Source: an uncultured Erysipelotrichales bacterium (GTDB lineage: Bacteria > Bacillota_I > Bacilli_A > Erysipelotrichales > Coprobacillaceae). Taken from it: 36,027 nt of DNA. This document shows, piece after piece, positions 15,758 through 24,363 of the stretch. Location of the stretch: contig CAJTTM010000023.1 of NCBI GenBank assembly GCA_910579135.1, forward strand, positions 1 through 36,027. Reading direction: 5' to 3'. The position numbers and the translations under genes are program-made. The notes under the pieces are model-generated. The model ran no database searches. It had not been told where the DNA came from and saw only the letters and a program-made list of their open reading frames with translations. The first letter of the stretch is position 1. Each line of letters starts with the position of its first letter.

Positions 15758-16744
15758 TTATTCTTTATTGTCTTCATACAGGAAACATGCAACTAAACGA
15801 TCCTTCACTTGTTTAAGTTCAGGTTTTTCTTTAGCGCATCTTTCTGTAGCCTTTGGACAACGTGTTCTAAATACGCATCCACTAGGCGGATTGATAGGAC
15901 TAGGAAGTTCTCCTTGAAGGATTACTCTCTGTCTTGAACGAGCAGTTTCTGGATCTGGAATAGGAACGGCAGACAGTAATGCTCGTGTATATGGATGAAG
16001 TGGATCAGTATAAACTGAGTCACTATCTCCAACTTCTACTAGATTTCCCAAATACATAACTCCAATACGATCTGAAATATGTTTTACCATACTTAAATCA
16101 TGAGCTATAAATAAGTAGGAAATACCCATCTCCTTTTGAATTTTTTCAAGGAGATTAATAACTTGTGCCTGAATTGAAACATCTAACGCAGAGATTGGTT
16201 CATCACAGACGATAAATTTAGGATTTAAAGCAAGAGTTCTAGCAATACCAATACGTTGTCTTTGTCCCCCTGAGAACTCATGAGGATAACGACGAATATG
16301 GTCTGGTTTTAACCCAACTAATTCAAGTAATTCTCTAACTCTTTCTTCTCTTTCTTCTTTAGTATCATAAATATTATGAATATCCATTGGCTCACGAATG
16401 ATTTCTCCAACGGTCATACGTGGATTTAAAGATGCATATGGATCTTGGAAAATCATTTGAACATCTTGTTTGAATTGTTTTAATTCTGCACCTTTAATTT
16501 TTGTAATGTCTTCACCATTCACAAAAATTTGACCTTCAGTTGGTGTATTAATTTTAACAATTGCTCTACCTGTTGTTGATTTACCACAACCAGATTCACC
16601 TACTAAACCAAAAGTTTCACCAGGATAAATTTTTAAAGAAATTCCATCAACAGCCTTTACAATATCTTTGCTTTGTAAAAAACCATTATTCATTTTAAAA
16701 TATACTTTTAAATCTTTTAACTCTAATATTGGTTGTTCTGCCAT
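15758..16744 (-). CDS. oppF: oligopeptide ABC transporter ATP-binding protein OppF
   Basis: 328 residues. Walker A is GESGCGKST, the Q-loop is MIFQDPYASLNPRMTVG, the signature FSGGQRQRIGIARTLA, Walker B FIVCDEPISALDVS, and the switch His is in FIAHDL. The C-terminal oligopeptide/dipeptide transporter domain (about 240-320) carries the iron-sulfur-type cysteine motif CVFRTRCPKATERC plus a later Cys (VACFLY), as in other OppD/F proteins. It pairs with OppD to power uptake. It follows oppD by 2 bp and so is translationally coupled. Confidence 0.95.
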   Translation of the reverse strand: MAEQPILELKDLKVYFKMNNGFLQSKDIVKAVDGISLKIYPGETFGLVGESGCGKSTTGRAIVKINTPTEGQIFVNGEDITKIKGAELKQFKQDVQMIFQDPYASLNPRMTVGEIIREPMDIHNIYDTKEEREERVRELLELVGLKPDHIRRYPHEFSGGQRQRIGIARTLALNPKFIVCDEPISALDVSIQAQVINLLEKIQKEMGISYLFIAHDLSMVKHISDRIGVMYLGNLVEVGDSDSVYTDPLHPYTRALLSAVPIPDPETARSRQRVILQGELPSPINPPSGCVFRTRCPKATERCAKEKPELKQVKDRLVACFLYEDNKE

Positions 16745-16746
16745 AA

Positions 16747-17760
16747 TTATTCACCCTCTCCTTCCTTTGCAAGTGGATGAGATAACCAACAAGAAGCATG
16801 ATGAGTATCAGAATAATCTTCTTGAGAAGGCATTTTCATCTTACATATTTTCATTGCTTTATCACATCTATCAACAAATGGACACCAGTTTCCAATATTT
16901 AATAAATCTGGTGGTGACCCAGGAATTGGATTTAATTGTTTCTTTTCTTTATCTTCAGGATTAGCAATACATGATAATAATCCCTTTGTATAAGGGTGTT
17001 TTGGATTATAGAAAATTTCATCAGCAGTTCCAATTTCTACAATCTTTCCACCATACATGATCGCAATTCTATCACACATGCTTGCAACAACACCTAAGTC
17101 ATGAGTAATCATGATAACACTTGAACCTAAATCATCACGTAATTTTTGGATTAACTCTAAAACTTGCGCTTGAATTGTAACATCCAATGCAGTTGTAGGT
17201 TCATCTGCGATAATTAACTTAGGATTGCAAGCTAAGGCAATCGCAATAATAATACGTTGTCTCATTCCTCCAGAGAATTGGAATGGATATTGTTTAATAC
17301 GAGATTCAGGAGAAGGAATCCCTACCTTCTTCATTAACTCAATTGCTCTATCATGAGCTTCTTTCTTAGAAATATCATTGTGATTTAAAATAGGTTCTGT
17401 CAATTGACTTTCAATTGTTAGTACTGGATTTAAGAAAGTCATTGGATCTTGGAAAATCATAGCCATATCATTTCCACGAATATCACTCATTGTATCTTCG
17501 TAATCTTTTGATGTATTAAACGCTAATGGAGAGATATTTTTTCCATCTAATAAGATTTCCCCATTCGCAACTCTACCGTTTCCAGCCAATAACCCCATAC
17601 AAGAGAACATTGTTTGAGATTTACCAGAACCAGATTCACCAACAATACCTAAAATTTCACCTTTCCCAACATCAAATGAAACATCACGTACAGCTTGTAC
17701 AGTTCCATTGTCTGTATTAAATACTGTAGAAAGGTTTTTTACCTCTAACATTTTTTCCAT
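16747..17760 (-). CDS. oppD: oligopeptide ABC transporter ATP-binding protein OppD
   Basis: 337 residues. Walker A is GESGSGKSQ, the Q-loop MIFQDPMTFLNPVLT, the signature FSGGMRQRIIIAIALA, Walker B LIIADEPTTALDVT, and the switch His is in MITHDLGVV. The C-terminal oligopeptide domain includes NPIPGSPPDLLNIGNWCPFV with the Cys cluster CPFVDRCDKAMKIC and a terminal ASCW. It is the partner of OppF. It starts 18 bp after the oppC stop, preceded by GGGGGG-type Shine-Dalgarno bases. Confidence 0.95.
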   Translation of the reverse strand: MEKMLEVKNLSTVFNTDNGTVQAVRDVSFDVGKGEILGIVGESGSGKSQTMFSCMGLLAGNGRVANGEILLDGKNISPLAFNTSKDYEDTMSDIRGNDMAMIFQDPMTFLNPVLTIESQLTEPILNHNDISKKEAHDRAIELMKKVGIPSPESRIKQYPFQFSGGMRQRIIIAIALACNPKLIIADEPTTALDVTIQAQVLELIQKLRDDLGSSVIMITHDLGVVASMCDRIAIMYGGKIVEIGTADEIFYNPKHPYTKGLLSCIANPEDKEKKQLNPIPGSPPDLLNIGNWCPFVDRCDKAMKICKMKMPSQEDYSDTHHASCWLSHPLAKEGEGE

Positions 17761-17778
17761 ATTAAATTAACCCCCCTA

Positions 17779-18711
17779 CTATTTCTTCTTAGGATCTAGT
17801 GCAACACCTAAACCATCACCAATAAAGTTCAATGCTAACATAGATAAGCAGATAGCTAAGACTGGCCATACGATTTGAATTGGGTATGACATCATGATAT
17901 GACGTGCATCATTTGCTAATGTTCCCCAAGAGGCTTGAGGTGCACTTAAACCAATTCCTAAGAAACCTAAATAGGCTTCATTAAAGATAACACTAGGAAC
18001 TAACATTGTAACTTGAACAATGATTGGACCCATACAGTTAATAATTAAATGTTTCATTAAAATTCTTGAATGACTAGCTCCTAAAACAAATGCAGCTAGT
18101 GAAAATTCTTGTTCTTTTAATGTTAAAACTTGTGTACGAACCTGTCTTGACATCCCCATCCAAGATGATATTGTAATACCAATCATGATAGATGTCATAC
18201 TTGGTTCTAATACAACTACGATTAAGATAATATATAAGATATCTGGAATAGAATACATAATGTCTACAAAACGCATCATGATCATATCTACTTTTCCACC
18301 ACAATATCCAGCAATACCACCATAAACAACACCAATACAAAGTGAGATTAATGCTCCAGCAAAACCTACACTTAAAGAAATACGTCCACCACACATAACA
18401 CGAACTAAGATATCACGACCAAATCTATCAGTTCCCATTAAATGTGCTAATGATGGTCCTTGATTTGCAATAGCCATGTTTTGTCCATCATATGTATATG
18501 GTGAAAGAATTGGAATAAATACACAACATACAATCATAAGAAGGATAAAACACAATCCAACTAAAGCCATTTTATTCTTTTTAAAACTATTCCAAGCATC
18601 TTGAAAATATGTTTTACTTTCATAAACAATTTTCTCAGCATTTTTTTCACTTTCGTCTAACTTCTTAAATAAGTCAGGTGTTAATTCTAGTTCTTCACTT
18701 TTCATTTCCAT
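17779..18711 (-). CDS. oppC: oligopeptide ABC transporter permease OppC
   Basis: 310 residues from the ATG at 18711, which has AAGGAGG 8 bases upstream. A longer frame to 18768 overlaps oppB and lacks a ribosome site. The acidic N-terminus (MEMKSEELELTPDLFKKLDE) precedes the OppC_N helix (KKNKMALVGLCFILLMIVCCVF). HLMGTDRFGRDILVRVMCGGRISL is the family motif (GTDxxGRD), and the EAA-type coupling loop is near ASHSRILMKHLIINCMGP. Six membrane helices in total. The 13-bp gap to oppB indicates a single mRNA. Confidence 0.93.
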   Translation of the reverse strand: MEMKSEELELTPDLFKKLDESEKNAEKIVYESKTYFQDAWNSFKKNKMALVGLCFILLMIVCCVFIPILSPYTYDGQNMAIANQGPSLAHLMGTDRFGRDILVRVMCGGRISLSVGFAGALISLCIGVVYGGIAGYCGGKVDMIMMRFVDIMYSIPDILYIILIVVVLEPSMTSIMIGITISSWMGMSRQVRTQVLTLKEQEFSLAAFVLGASHSRILMKHLIINCMGPIIVQVTMLVPSVIFNEAYLGFLGIGLSAPQASWGTLANDARHIMMSYPIQIVWPVLAICLSMLALNFIGDGLGVALDPKKK

Positions 18712-18724
18712 ATCAATACCCTCC

Positions 18725-19642
18725 TTATTGTAATTTGATTCTTGGGTCGACGACCGCAGATATAACATCAGTCAATAAATTAAATGTAATAATTAAAATT
18801 CCCAAGAAAACAGTCATTCCCATAATTAATGGATAATCACGATTAACAACTGAAGAAACAAATGATGACCCAATTCCAGGAATTGAGAAGATTGTTTCAA
18901 CAACTAAGCTACCAGTTAACATGAATGCAAAAGCTGGACCAACATAAGTAATGACTGGTAACAATGCATTTTTAAGTGCATGTTTAATAATAACTTTCTT
19001 ATAAGGTGTTCCCTTTGATCTAGCTAAAATAATGTAATCTTGTTTCATAACTTCAAGCATACTTGTACGCGTTAAACGAGAAATCATTGATATAGGATAC
19101 AATGATAACGCCAATGCTGGCAAGACATAATTTGCAGGAGTCTTTAATCCGATAAATGGTAAAATATGTAATTTTAAACCAAATACAACTTGTAACAACA
19201 ACGCAATCAAGAAAGATGGTACACTGACTCCAATTGTTGCAATAAACATACATAAGTTATTTAACCATTTCTTTTGTGATAATGCTGCTGTAGTTCCTAA
19301 AGTTAAACCTACAACAATCGCAAATGAAAAGGCAACAGCTGCTAATCTAGCAGTTACTGGGAATCCAGTTCCTATATAATAAGTTACTGAACGACCTTCA
19401 TTTACCATACTTTCTCCAAGATCTCCATGGACAACTCCATTTACATAAATTAAATATTGTTCAAATACAGGCTTATCAAGATTATACTTCTCTCTGGCAG
19501 CAGCCATAGCCTCTGCAGTTTTATATTTTTCACCACTAATTGGTGATCCCGGTGTAGCTTTCATTAAGAAAAAAGTTGCACTTGCTAATATAAGTAAAGT
19601 GACAATCCCAATAAGAATACGCTTTATTAAATATTTAGCCAT
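18725..19642 (-). CDS. oppB: oligopeptide ABC transporter permease OppB
   Basis: 305 residues with six membrane helices. The first helix (MAKYLIKRILIGIVTLLILA) and the loop PGSPI are typical of OppB. The coupling loop includes MISRLTRTSMLEVMKQDYI with the later ARSKG and KHALKNALLPVITYVG, the standard EAA motif. The C-terminal DVISAVVDPRIKLQ is typical of the family. It is the first gene of oppBCDFA, with an AGGTAAG-type ribosome site and the dyad-containing promoter just upstream. Confidence 0.94.
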   Translation of the reverse strand: MAKYLIKRILIGIVTLLILASATFFLMKATPGSPISGEKYKTAEAMAAAREKYNLDKPVFEQYLIYVNGVVHGDLGESMVNEGRSVTYYIGTGFPVTARLAAVAFSFAIVVGLTLGTTAALSQKKWLNNLCMFIATIGVSVPSFLIALLLQVVFGLKLHILPFIGLKTPANYVLPALALSLYPISMISRLTRTSMLEVMKQDYIILARSKGTPYKKVIIKHALKNALLPVITYVGPAFAFMLTGSLVVETIFSIPGIGSSFVSSVVNRDYPLIMGMTVFLGILIITFNLLTDVISAVVDPRIKLQ

Positions 19643-19710
19643 AATTCTTACCTCCCCAACATGATTATATAAAATATAGCCATTTATCTAATCTTTTATC
19701 TATTTTAAAC

Positions 19711-19727
19711 GTGTACAGACAGTACAC
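19711..19727. promoter_or_regulatory. palindromic operator downstream of the opp start site
   Basis: GTGTACAGACAGTACAC is a perfect 6+5+6 dyad placed about 20-35 bp downstream of the -10 box of the opp promoter, a usual position for a repressor. The binding protein is not in the window. Confidence 0.5.
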
Positions 19728-19745
19728 CTATTTAAACATAGAAAA

Positions 19746-19774
19746 AGTATAGCATAAAATTGTATACAATTCTA
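19746..19774 (-). promoter_or_regulatory. opp promoter with a 14-bp palindrome in its spacer
   Basis: On the minus strand, -10 TATACT (19751-19746) and a weak -35 TAGAAT (19774-19769) at 17 bp. The palindrome AATTGTATACAATT (19758-19771) fills the spacer and touches the -35 box, so a second regulator may bind there. The remaining 19775-19888 is T-rich with no gene. Confidence 0.45.
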
Positions 19775-19888
19775 CACTTTTTTTGTTTTTGAATAAAATT
19801 TCTTTTTTTAGATAAATTCATAGGTGCTTTTTTGTTGTTTTGCTTAATTATATATTATTTTTTGTATATGTTTTATTTTTTAGAAAAT

Positions 19889-19917
19889 TGGACAATTAAT
19901 CTTGAATTTGTTATAAT
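19889..19917 (+). promoter_or_regulatory. promoter of the DUF2812 gene
   Basis: -35 TGGACA and -10 TATAAT with a 17-bp spacer, 42 bp before the chosen ATG. Confidence 0.6.
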
Positions 19918-19958
19918 CTCATATAAAGAAAAAATGATTGTTAATGAAAGGAATCTAT

Positions 19959-21005
19959 ATGAAAATCAAACTATTTTTTTACCATAATTATCAATATAAA
20001 CTTTTAGAAGAAGAACTTAATCAATTAGGGGCTCAAGGATATAAATTAAAAAACATTGGGAGAATTTGTTTTTTTCAAAAAACAAACAAACCTCTTTATT
20101 ATACAGTTCAATTATATAAAAAAGAAGGTAGGAATCGTGTAGAAAAATATTATAATACTGAATTATTTTTAAATAAGTTTTTAGAAAAGGACTTTTCATA
20201 TAAGGGAAGAATTGATTTAATGCATGTCTTTATGGGAGATGAAAATAAAACCTTCCAAGAAAGTCCTATTGATATGAATAATTACTTTGGATTCAAGTAT
20301 TCTGTCTTTGCTGCTTTTTTTATTATGGGCTTTGCATTATTACTTTCAAGCGGATTTGTTCCTACTTATATAAGTAGTTATCTTACAAATGGTAGTTTAT
20401 TACTTCATTTTATTCCTTATTTTATTTTCTTGTTTTTTGGTTATTATTTTAGCGTTGTATATATTAATCATAAATTATTAAATAAAAAAATTGATAAACT
20501 CAAAGAAGAGAATAAATATAAAAAAGAAAAAAAGTTATACAAGATACACAATATCATTTTTATTGTTATTACAGTTATCACTCTTTTTTCTATTTTTGAT
20601 GATTCCTTACAAAGAAAAACAATCGACATAAAAGAACATCCTATAATCACTTTAAAGGATATAGGCATGAGTAATTATACTACAGAATATAGTCAAACTC
20701 ACAGTTTATTGATTCCTACTAGTTATCAACTTAAACAAGAAATCAACAAAGAAAAATATACATTTTTACAAGTGAGCGAATATCAAACAAGCCATACTCA
20801 AATGATAATCGATAAAATCATGAATAATCCTGAACAAGTTATTGCTAAAAAGATTGAAAAATATAATGAGAATAGATATATAGGTACTTTTGAAGATAAT
20901 AAAATAACAACATATATTATTAAGGAAAAAGATCAAGTTATTGTTATAACAACAACCATTGATTTAAGACCTTATCTTGATCAAATAGAAGAATTTTATA
21001 AATAA
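19959..21005 (+). CDS. DUF2812 domain membrane protein
   Basis: 348 residues from the ATG at 19959 (AAAGGAA 6 bases upstream); an upstream in-frame TTG at 19938 has no ribosome site. The N-terminal ~60 residues (YHNYQYKLLEEELNQLGAQG, then YKLKNIG and FFQK) match the DUF2812 pattern, in which a short domain ends with a 'Gly-aromatic-x-Leu' turn. Two membrane helices follow (about 118-137, 148-170), then a charged coil (175-200), a third helix (203-216) and an extracytoplasmic C-terminal domain. DUF2812 proteins often accompany PadR regulators; none is seen here. The stop lies directly against the IS1182 end. Confidence 0.65.
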   Translation: MKIKLFFYHNYQYKLLEEELNQLGAQGYKLKNIGRICFFQKTNKPLYYTVQLYKKEGRNRVEKYYNTELFLNKFLEKDFSYKGRIDLMHVFMGDENKTFQESPIDMNNYFGFKYSVFAAFFIMGFALLLSSGFVPTYISSYLTNGSLLLHFIPYFIFLFFGYYFSVVYINHKLLNKKIDKLKEENKYKKEKKLYKIHNIIFIVITVITLFSIFDDSLQRKTIDIKEHPIITLKDIGMSNYTTEYSQTHSLLIPTSYQLKQEINKEKYTFLQVSEYQTSHTQMIIDKIMNNPEQVIAKKIEKYNENRYIGTFEDNKITTYIIKEKDQVIVITTTIDLRPYLDQIEEFYK

Positions 21006-21060
21006 GAGGCTGTAACGAAATAACTTTTTTGATAAGTTGATTTCATTCAGCTTCTTTTTT
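21006..21060. repeat. probable terminal inverted repeat region of the IS1182-type element
   Basis: GAGGCTGTAACGAAATAACT begins immediately after the DUF2812 stop and resembles the GGCTGT-type ends of IS1182-family elements. Within it, GAAATAACTT and AAGTTGATTTC form a hairpin followed by a T-run, so it also works as a terminator for the DUF2812 gene. The rest to 21195 is the non-coding 3' flank of the IS. The other IS end lies outside the window. Confidence 0.5.
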
Positions 21061-21195
21061 TTGTTTTATTTTTCTATAAAAAAACATCTTTGATTATTTT
21101 TATCAAGATGTGACTTCATTTTTATTGCTTTTTCACTGTTTTTGGGCGCAATTTCCCTATTACTCTTTTTTTTCATTTTTTTATGTGTATATCTT

Positions 21196-21777
21196 TTAGT
21201 TGATTAGCTCTTTTTTCTTCTTTTCTTTTTCTTGTTTGAGTCGATACTTATGATATTTCTTTAAATTATATCCTAAACACACTATTAAGAATTCCATTTT
21301 CGCATTTCTCAGTCCTCTTCTTTTCAATCTCGTGAATTTCATATCCTGTTTGATCACTCCAAACGTTCCCTCAACCTGTATGCTTCTTTGTTTCTTTAAC
21401 TCCTTTCCAAATTCACTAGATAAATTCTCATCTACCTTTCCATACATTTCTTCTAATACTACATCTCTGCTCAATACTTTTTGATGTTTCTTACTTTTAA
21501 TGCATTCTCCTTCAAATGGACAGCCTTCACAACTTTCTTCGCTTCCCATTTTCTGTATAATCCTTAAGTATTCTCCTCTTTCATCATAGCTATCATATAA
21601 ATTTCTATCAAATTGATGTTGGTTTGGACATATTTTATATCCTTCTTCTGTCGTTCCCCAATTTATTGTATTCAATATTTTCTTCTTGAATTTTGCTTCA
21701 TTCTTTCTTGCATACATCGTATATTTCATATAAAGCTCCATTTTATGTGTTATACAATACATATAATTATCATAGCT
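21196..21777 (-). pseudogene. IS1182-family transposase, 3' part (interrupted)
   Basis: About 194 codons of the C-terminal half of an IS1182-type DDE transposase. The cysteine-rich insert is GSEESCEGCPFEGECIKSKK, and the motif QRSIQVEGTFGVIKQDMKFT, followed by RLKRRG, contains the catalytic Glu of the DDE triad. The frame is open to the stop at 21196. It begins at the element junction: host reading resumes as SYDNYMYCITHKMELYMKY. The missing N-terminal part is on the other side of the inserted element at 35957-36027, in the same frame (DAGYG|SYDNY). It is therefore a transposase cut in two by insertion. Confidence 0.9.
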
Positions 21778-21809
21778 TCCATATGCTGATTGTAGTTTAC
21801 GCAAATTGT
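21778..21809. repeat. left attachment junction of the integrated element
   Basis: Core TCCATAT (21778-21784) is shared exactly with the right junction (35950-35956). Just inside, TTGTAGTTTACGCAA (21789-21803) is an inverted, imperfect copy of TTGTAGATAACGCAA at the right end, so each end carries a related recombinase half-site. On the minus strand the core reads ATATGGA and ends in a GA dinucleotide, the crossover base pair known for TndX-type serine recombinases. Confidence 0.75.
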
Positions 21810-21818
21810 GATATGTAT

Positions 21819-21838
21819 TCCCCAGTATATATGGGGAG
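21819..21838. repeat. hairpin between the recombinase and the element end
   Basis: CCCCA and TGGGG (with flanking T/A) pair around a 7-base A/T loop. No T-run follows on either strand, so it is more likely structural or a recombinase site than a terminator. Confidence 0.35.
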
Positions 21839-21855
21839 TTAGAAATGTATTGAGA

Positions 21856-23484
21856 TTAGATAACCTTTTTCTCCAAGTCCTCACAGTAAACGCTTGAAAA
21901 TAAATGTTCCAGCTCATTTCCGAAGTTGTATGAGATTTTAAGTTTGTGGTTTTCATAAACTGTTATCTGGTCTATCATTTCCACAATAATATCTCTGTCT
22001 AATTCTTCAATGTCTTTCAGTTCCAACAACCGCCTTAACCACGGTGTTTCAAAAACATCTTCTGTTACACTTTCCTTTTTCTTTTCTTCCAGCGTTTCAA
22101 TCTGTTTGGAGTAAAGCGTTTCTTTTTGTTGATAGTCCTCTCGATAAGAAAGAAATTCTTCTATAGAAATCAGTTCGTCTTTGTAATCTTCATAAATTGA
22201 CTTTTTCAACTTCTTCACTCTTTCAAGCTCTGCTTTTAACTTTGTCAGTTCTATGTCTGTTGATTTTCTGATTTTTGTTGCTGTGAAAGATTGTGATTTT
22301 ACAAGTTCCTGCAAGTTCTCTACATTGCGGATAATCTGCTTTAAATCTCCCAGCACAATATCATTCAATACTTGAAACGGGAGCGTGTGCGGAGTGCAAT
22401 AATCTTTTCCACTTCTTTTGTAAGTTCCACAATAGAATGAATAGGACTTACTTCCGTCAGCACGTCGCCAGAAATTTTTCATCATTGCCCGACCACAATC
22501 GCCACACTTGATAAAACCTGCGAAGATATTTTTATTTGTTTCTAAACCAATATCCCTATGTTTTTTCGTCAGCAGTTTTTGTACCTTATCCCACAGTTGA
22601 CGGTCTATAATCGGTTCATGTGTATTTTCAACCCTTATCCAGTTTTCTTTCTCAACTGGACGCTGTTTACTTCTCATACGTTGATGTTTCTTTCCTTGTA
22701 CCATATTTCCAATATAAAGCTCATTTTGTAACATCACTTTAATCGTGGAATACGTCCAATAAGAAGTTTTCTCTAAACGGTTGCAATTTTTGTAATTTTC
22801 GCCGTTGAGCTTTTTATATTCCAACGGACAAAGGATACCCTCTGCATTTAGTATTTTGGCAATGCTTTGTTTTCCTATTCCTTGTGCATACATAGTAAAT
22901 ACTCTTTTTACAACTTCGGACGCATATTCATCAATCACAAGTTTATTTTTATTTGCAGGAGATTTCTTATAACCATAACTTGTAAAAGCTCCGATAAATT
23001 CCCCTGCTTTCTGCTTTGATTTTACAGTCGCTTGAATTTTATTAGAAATATCTCTGGCATACTGTTCGTTGAATATATTTTTAATAGGAAGTAACATATC
23101 GTATGCCTGCTTCATACTATCAATATTATCTGTTACAGAAATAAAACGAACATTAAGCTCTGGAAATATTCTTTCCAAATATCGCCCCGTATCAATGTAA
23201 TCTCGTCCGAAACGGGAAAGGTCTTTTACAACAACACAATTTACCTTGTTATCTTCAATGTCAGCAATCATTCTATGAAAGTCTGGTCTATTAAAATTCG
23301 TTCCCGTAAAACCGTCATCAATATAAACATCATATAAGATAAAGTCATCATGCTTGTTCACATATTCTGTTAAAAGTTTTCTCTGATTTCCTACACTATC
23401 GCTTTCTTCCTTATCTCCGTCCTCTCGTGATAATCTGATATAAATAGCCACGTTAAATAAGTTTGAACCTTTTTGATAAATCAT
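21856..23484 (-). CDS. large serine recombinase (TndX/TnpX type) of the element
   Basis: 542 residues. The N-terminal resolvase domain (about 10-160) has catalytic Ser19 in YIRLSREDG and the Arg motif DLSRFGRDY. The 'Recombinase' domain follows (about 170-300), then a zinc ribbon (CGDCGRAMMKNFW with a second pair in FYCGTYKRSGKDYC) and a coiled-coil (about 400-480, LKAELERVKKLKKS). This is the architecture of TndX and TnpX, which excise and integrate conjugative or mobilisable transposons at GA dinucleotides. Its gene lies 72 bp from the left junction, as expected. The frame is intact, so excision is plausible. Confidence 0.93.
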   Translation of the reverse strand: MIYQKGSNLFNVAIYIRLSREDGDKEESDSVGNQRKLLTEYVNKHDDFILYDVYIDDGFTGTNFNRPDFHRMIADIEDNKVNCVVVKDLSRFGRDYIDTGRYLERIFPELNVRFISVTDNIDSMKQAYDMLLPIKNIFNEQYARDISNKIQATVKSKQKAGEFIGAFTSYGYKKSPANKNKLVIDEYASEVVKRVFTMYAQGIGKQSIAKILNAEGILCPLEYKKLNGENYKNCNRLEKTSYWTYSTIKVMLQNELYIGNMVQGKKHQRMRSKQRPVEKENWIRVENTHEPIIDRQLWDKVQKLLTKKHRDIGLETNKNIFAGFIKCGDCGRAMMKNFWRRADGSKSYSFYCGTYKRSGKDYCTPHTLPFQVLNDIVLGDLKQIIRNVENLQELVKSQSFTATKIRKSTDIELTKLKAELERVKKLKKSIYEDYKDELISIEEFLSYREDYQQKETLYSKQIETLEEKKKESVTEDVFETPWLRRLLELKDIEELDRDIIVEMIDQITVYENHKLKISYNFGNELEHLFSSVYCEDLEKKVI

Positions 23485-23563
23485 TTTTCCACCTATTCAA
23501 CTGCCGTACCTATGATAATATTATGCCATAAAGTACGGCTTCTTTCCATTGTTTTCAAGGGTT

Positions 23564-23686
23564 TTACCCTCTTGATAGTCCTTTTTTTACATGAGATTTC
23601 ACGATACGGACAAGCAATTCCTCTACGGAAAATTTACCTAAAAATTCCCGTTCTACGATATATTGTGCAGGTTCTTTTTTAGCCAA
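23564..23686 (-). CDS. small 40-aa protein upstream of the recombinase
   Basis: A 40-codon ORF (TTG start at 23686; first residues MAKKEPAQYIVEREFLGKFS, then VEELLVRIVKSHVKK). GGGGGG lies 8-14 bases before the start. It is basic at the C-terminus, with a helix-rich pattern (EELLVRIVKSHV) that could be a small DNA-binding or accessory factor, possibly Xis-like. Small ORFs at this place are usual in this element class, but I cannot assign a function. It ends 79 bp before the recombinase start. Confidence 0.55.
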   Translation of the reverse strand: MAKKEPAQYIVEREFLGKFSVEELLVRIVKSHVKKGLSRG

Positions 23687-24108
23687 GTTATCAGCCCCCC
23701 TTAGTCAGCTACCTATTCTCAACATACGCACATAGGCTTATCCAATATGCGTATTTTTCACAATGTTACAGAAGCAGACAGGCGGCTTTGGAAAGCTCCA
23801 TTAGTATCTCAACTATTCCCATTCCTGTGGGCAGAACCGCACCATGCGGACGTATCATTATCCTGTGAGGATAGGTCGTGGCAAAACGACTTTTCCAACA
23901 GTCGCTCTCGGATCACTGCGTGGGTCGCTCGCTTTCTTTTGAAAAGGTCGTGGCGTACAGTCCCCGTGGCTCGCTATCTCACAAACGTATCTGTCTGCTT
24001 TATTCAGTTGTCAAAGAGCTGTGGCGAAAACGTGTTGCTTTCATGTAAAAGCAGGTGCAGAGCAGGAAAGAGGGGATTGAACAAATCATGCTCTGCGGTT
24101 ACCGCTTG
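23687..24108. other. non-coding stretch between orf8 and the recombinase module
   Basis: About 420 bp of higher-GC DNA. On the minus strand it holds a TTGACA -35-like box near 24007 without a good -10, and several short inverted segments. A 153-codon plus-strand frame here has no ribosome site and no recognisable family, and I regard it as chance. No RNA gene is visible. Confidence 0.4.
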
Positions 24109-24357
24109 TTATTCTTCTTCGATTTCTAAGGCAATATCAAACCCTAAAATCATTTTAATAAGTGCTTCTCGGATAAGTCCTTTTAACTCCATATCTACAA
24201 CAATATAGACATTGCCGTATTCATCATAGAGTGGACGCAGACAGCACTTTGATATGTACGGGTCATAAAATGCCAGTATTTTTTCAATCGCTTTTTCGTC
24301 CCCGTCCATTGCCTGCGAAAGCAAGTAGTAGGACGGCTTCTTCATTGTGTGTTTCAT
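24109..24357 (-). CDS. Tn916 Orf8-like helix-turn-helix protein
   Basis: 82 residues. KPSYYLLSQAMDGDEKAIEK and ILAFYDPYISKC match the Tn916 orf8 family (sigma-like 'helix-turn-helix domain-containing' protein of conjugative transposons). Its order directly behind the orf7-like sigma factor (6-bp gap) is the Tn916 arrangement. It is thought to act with Orf7 in raising expression of excision and transfer genes. A start at Met5 (KKPSYY) is possible; the AGGAGA ribosome site suits Met1. The acidic C-terminal tail (EIEEE) is normal for the family. Confidence 0.85.
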   Translation of the reverse strand: MKHTMKKPSYYLLSQAMDGDEKAIEKILAFYDPYISKCCLRPLYDEYGNVYIVVDMELKGLIREALIKMILGFDIALEIEEE

Positions 24358-24363
24358 TTGCTA

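Noticed and set aside
18074..18394. A 106-codon Trp/Tyr/Cys-rich ORF inside oppC
   Set aside because: It is an out-of-frame shadow of oppC on the same strand without a ribosome site.
21819..21838. CCCCA/TGGGG hairpin as recombinase terminator
   Set aside because: No T-run follows on the minus strand; kept only as a structural repeat.
23747..24208. A 153-codon plus-strand ORF between the recombinase and orf8
   Set aside because: No ribosome site, odd composition (Ser/Arg/Cys rich), overlaps orf8 on the other strand; a chance frame in higher-GC DNA.
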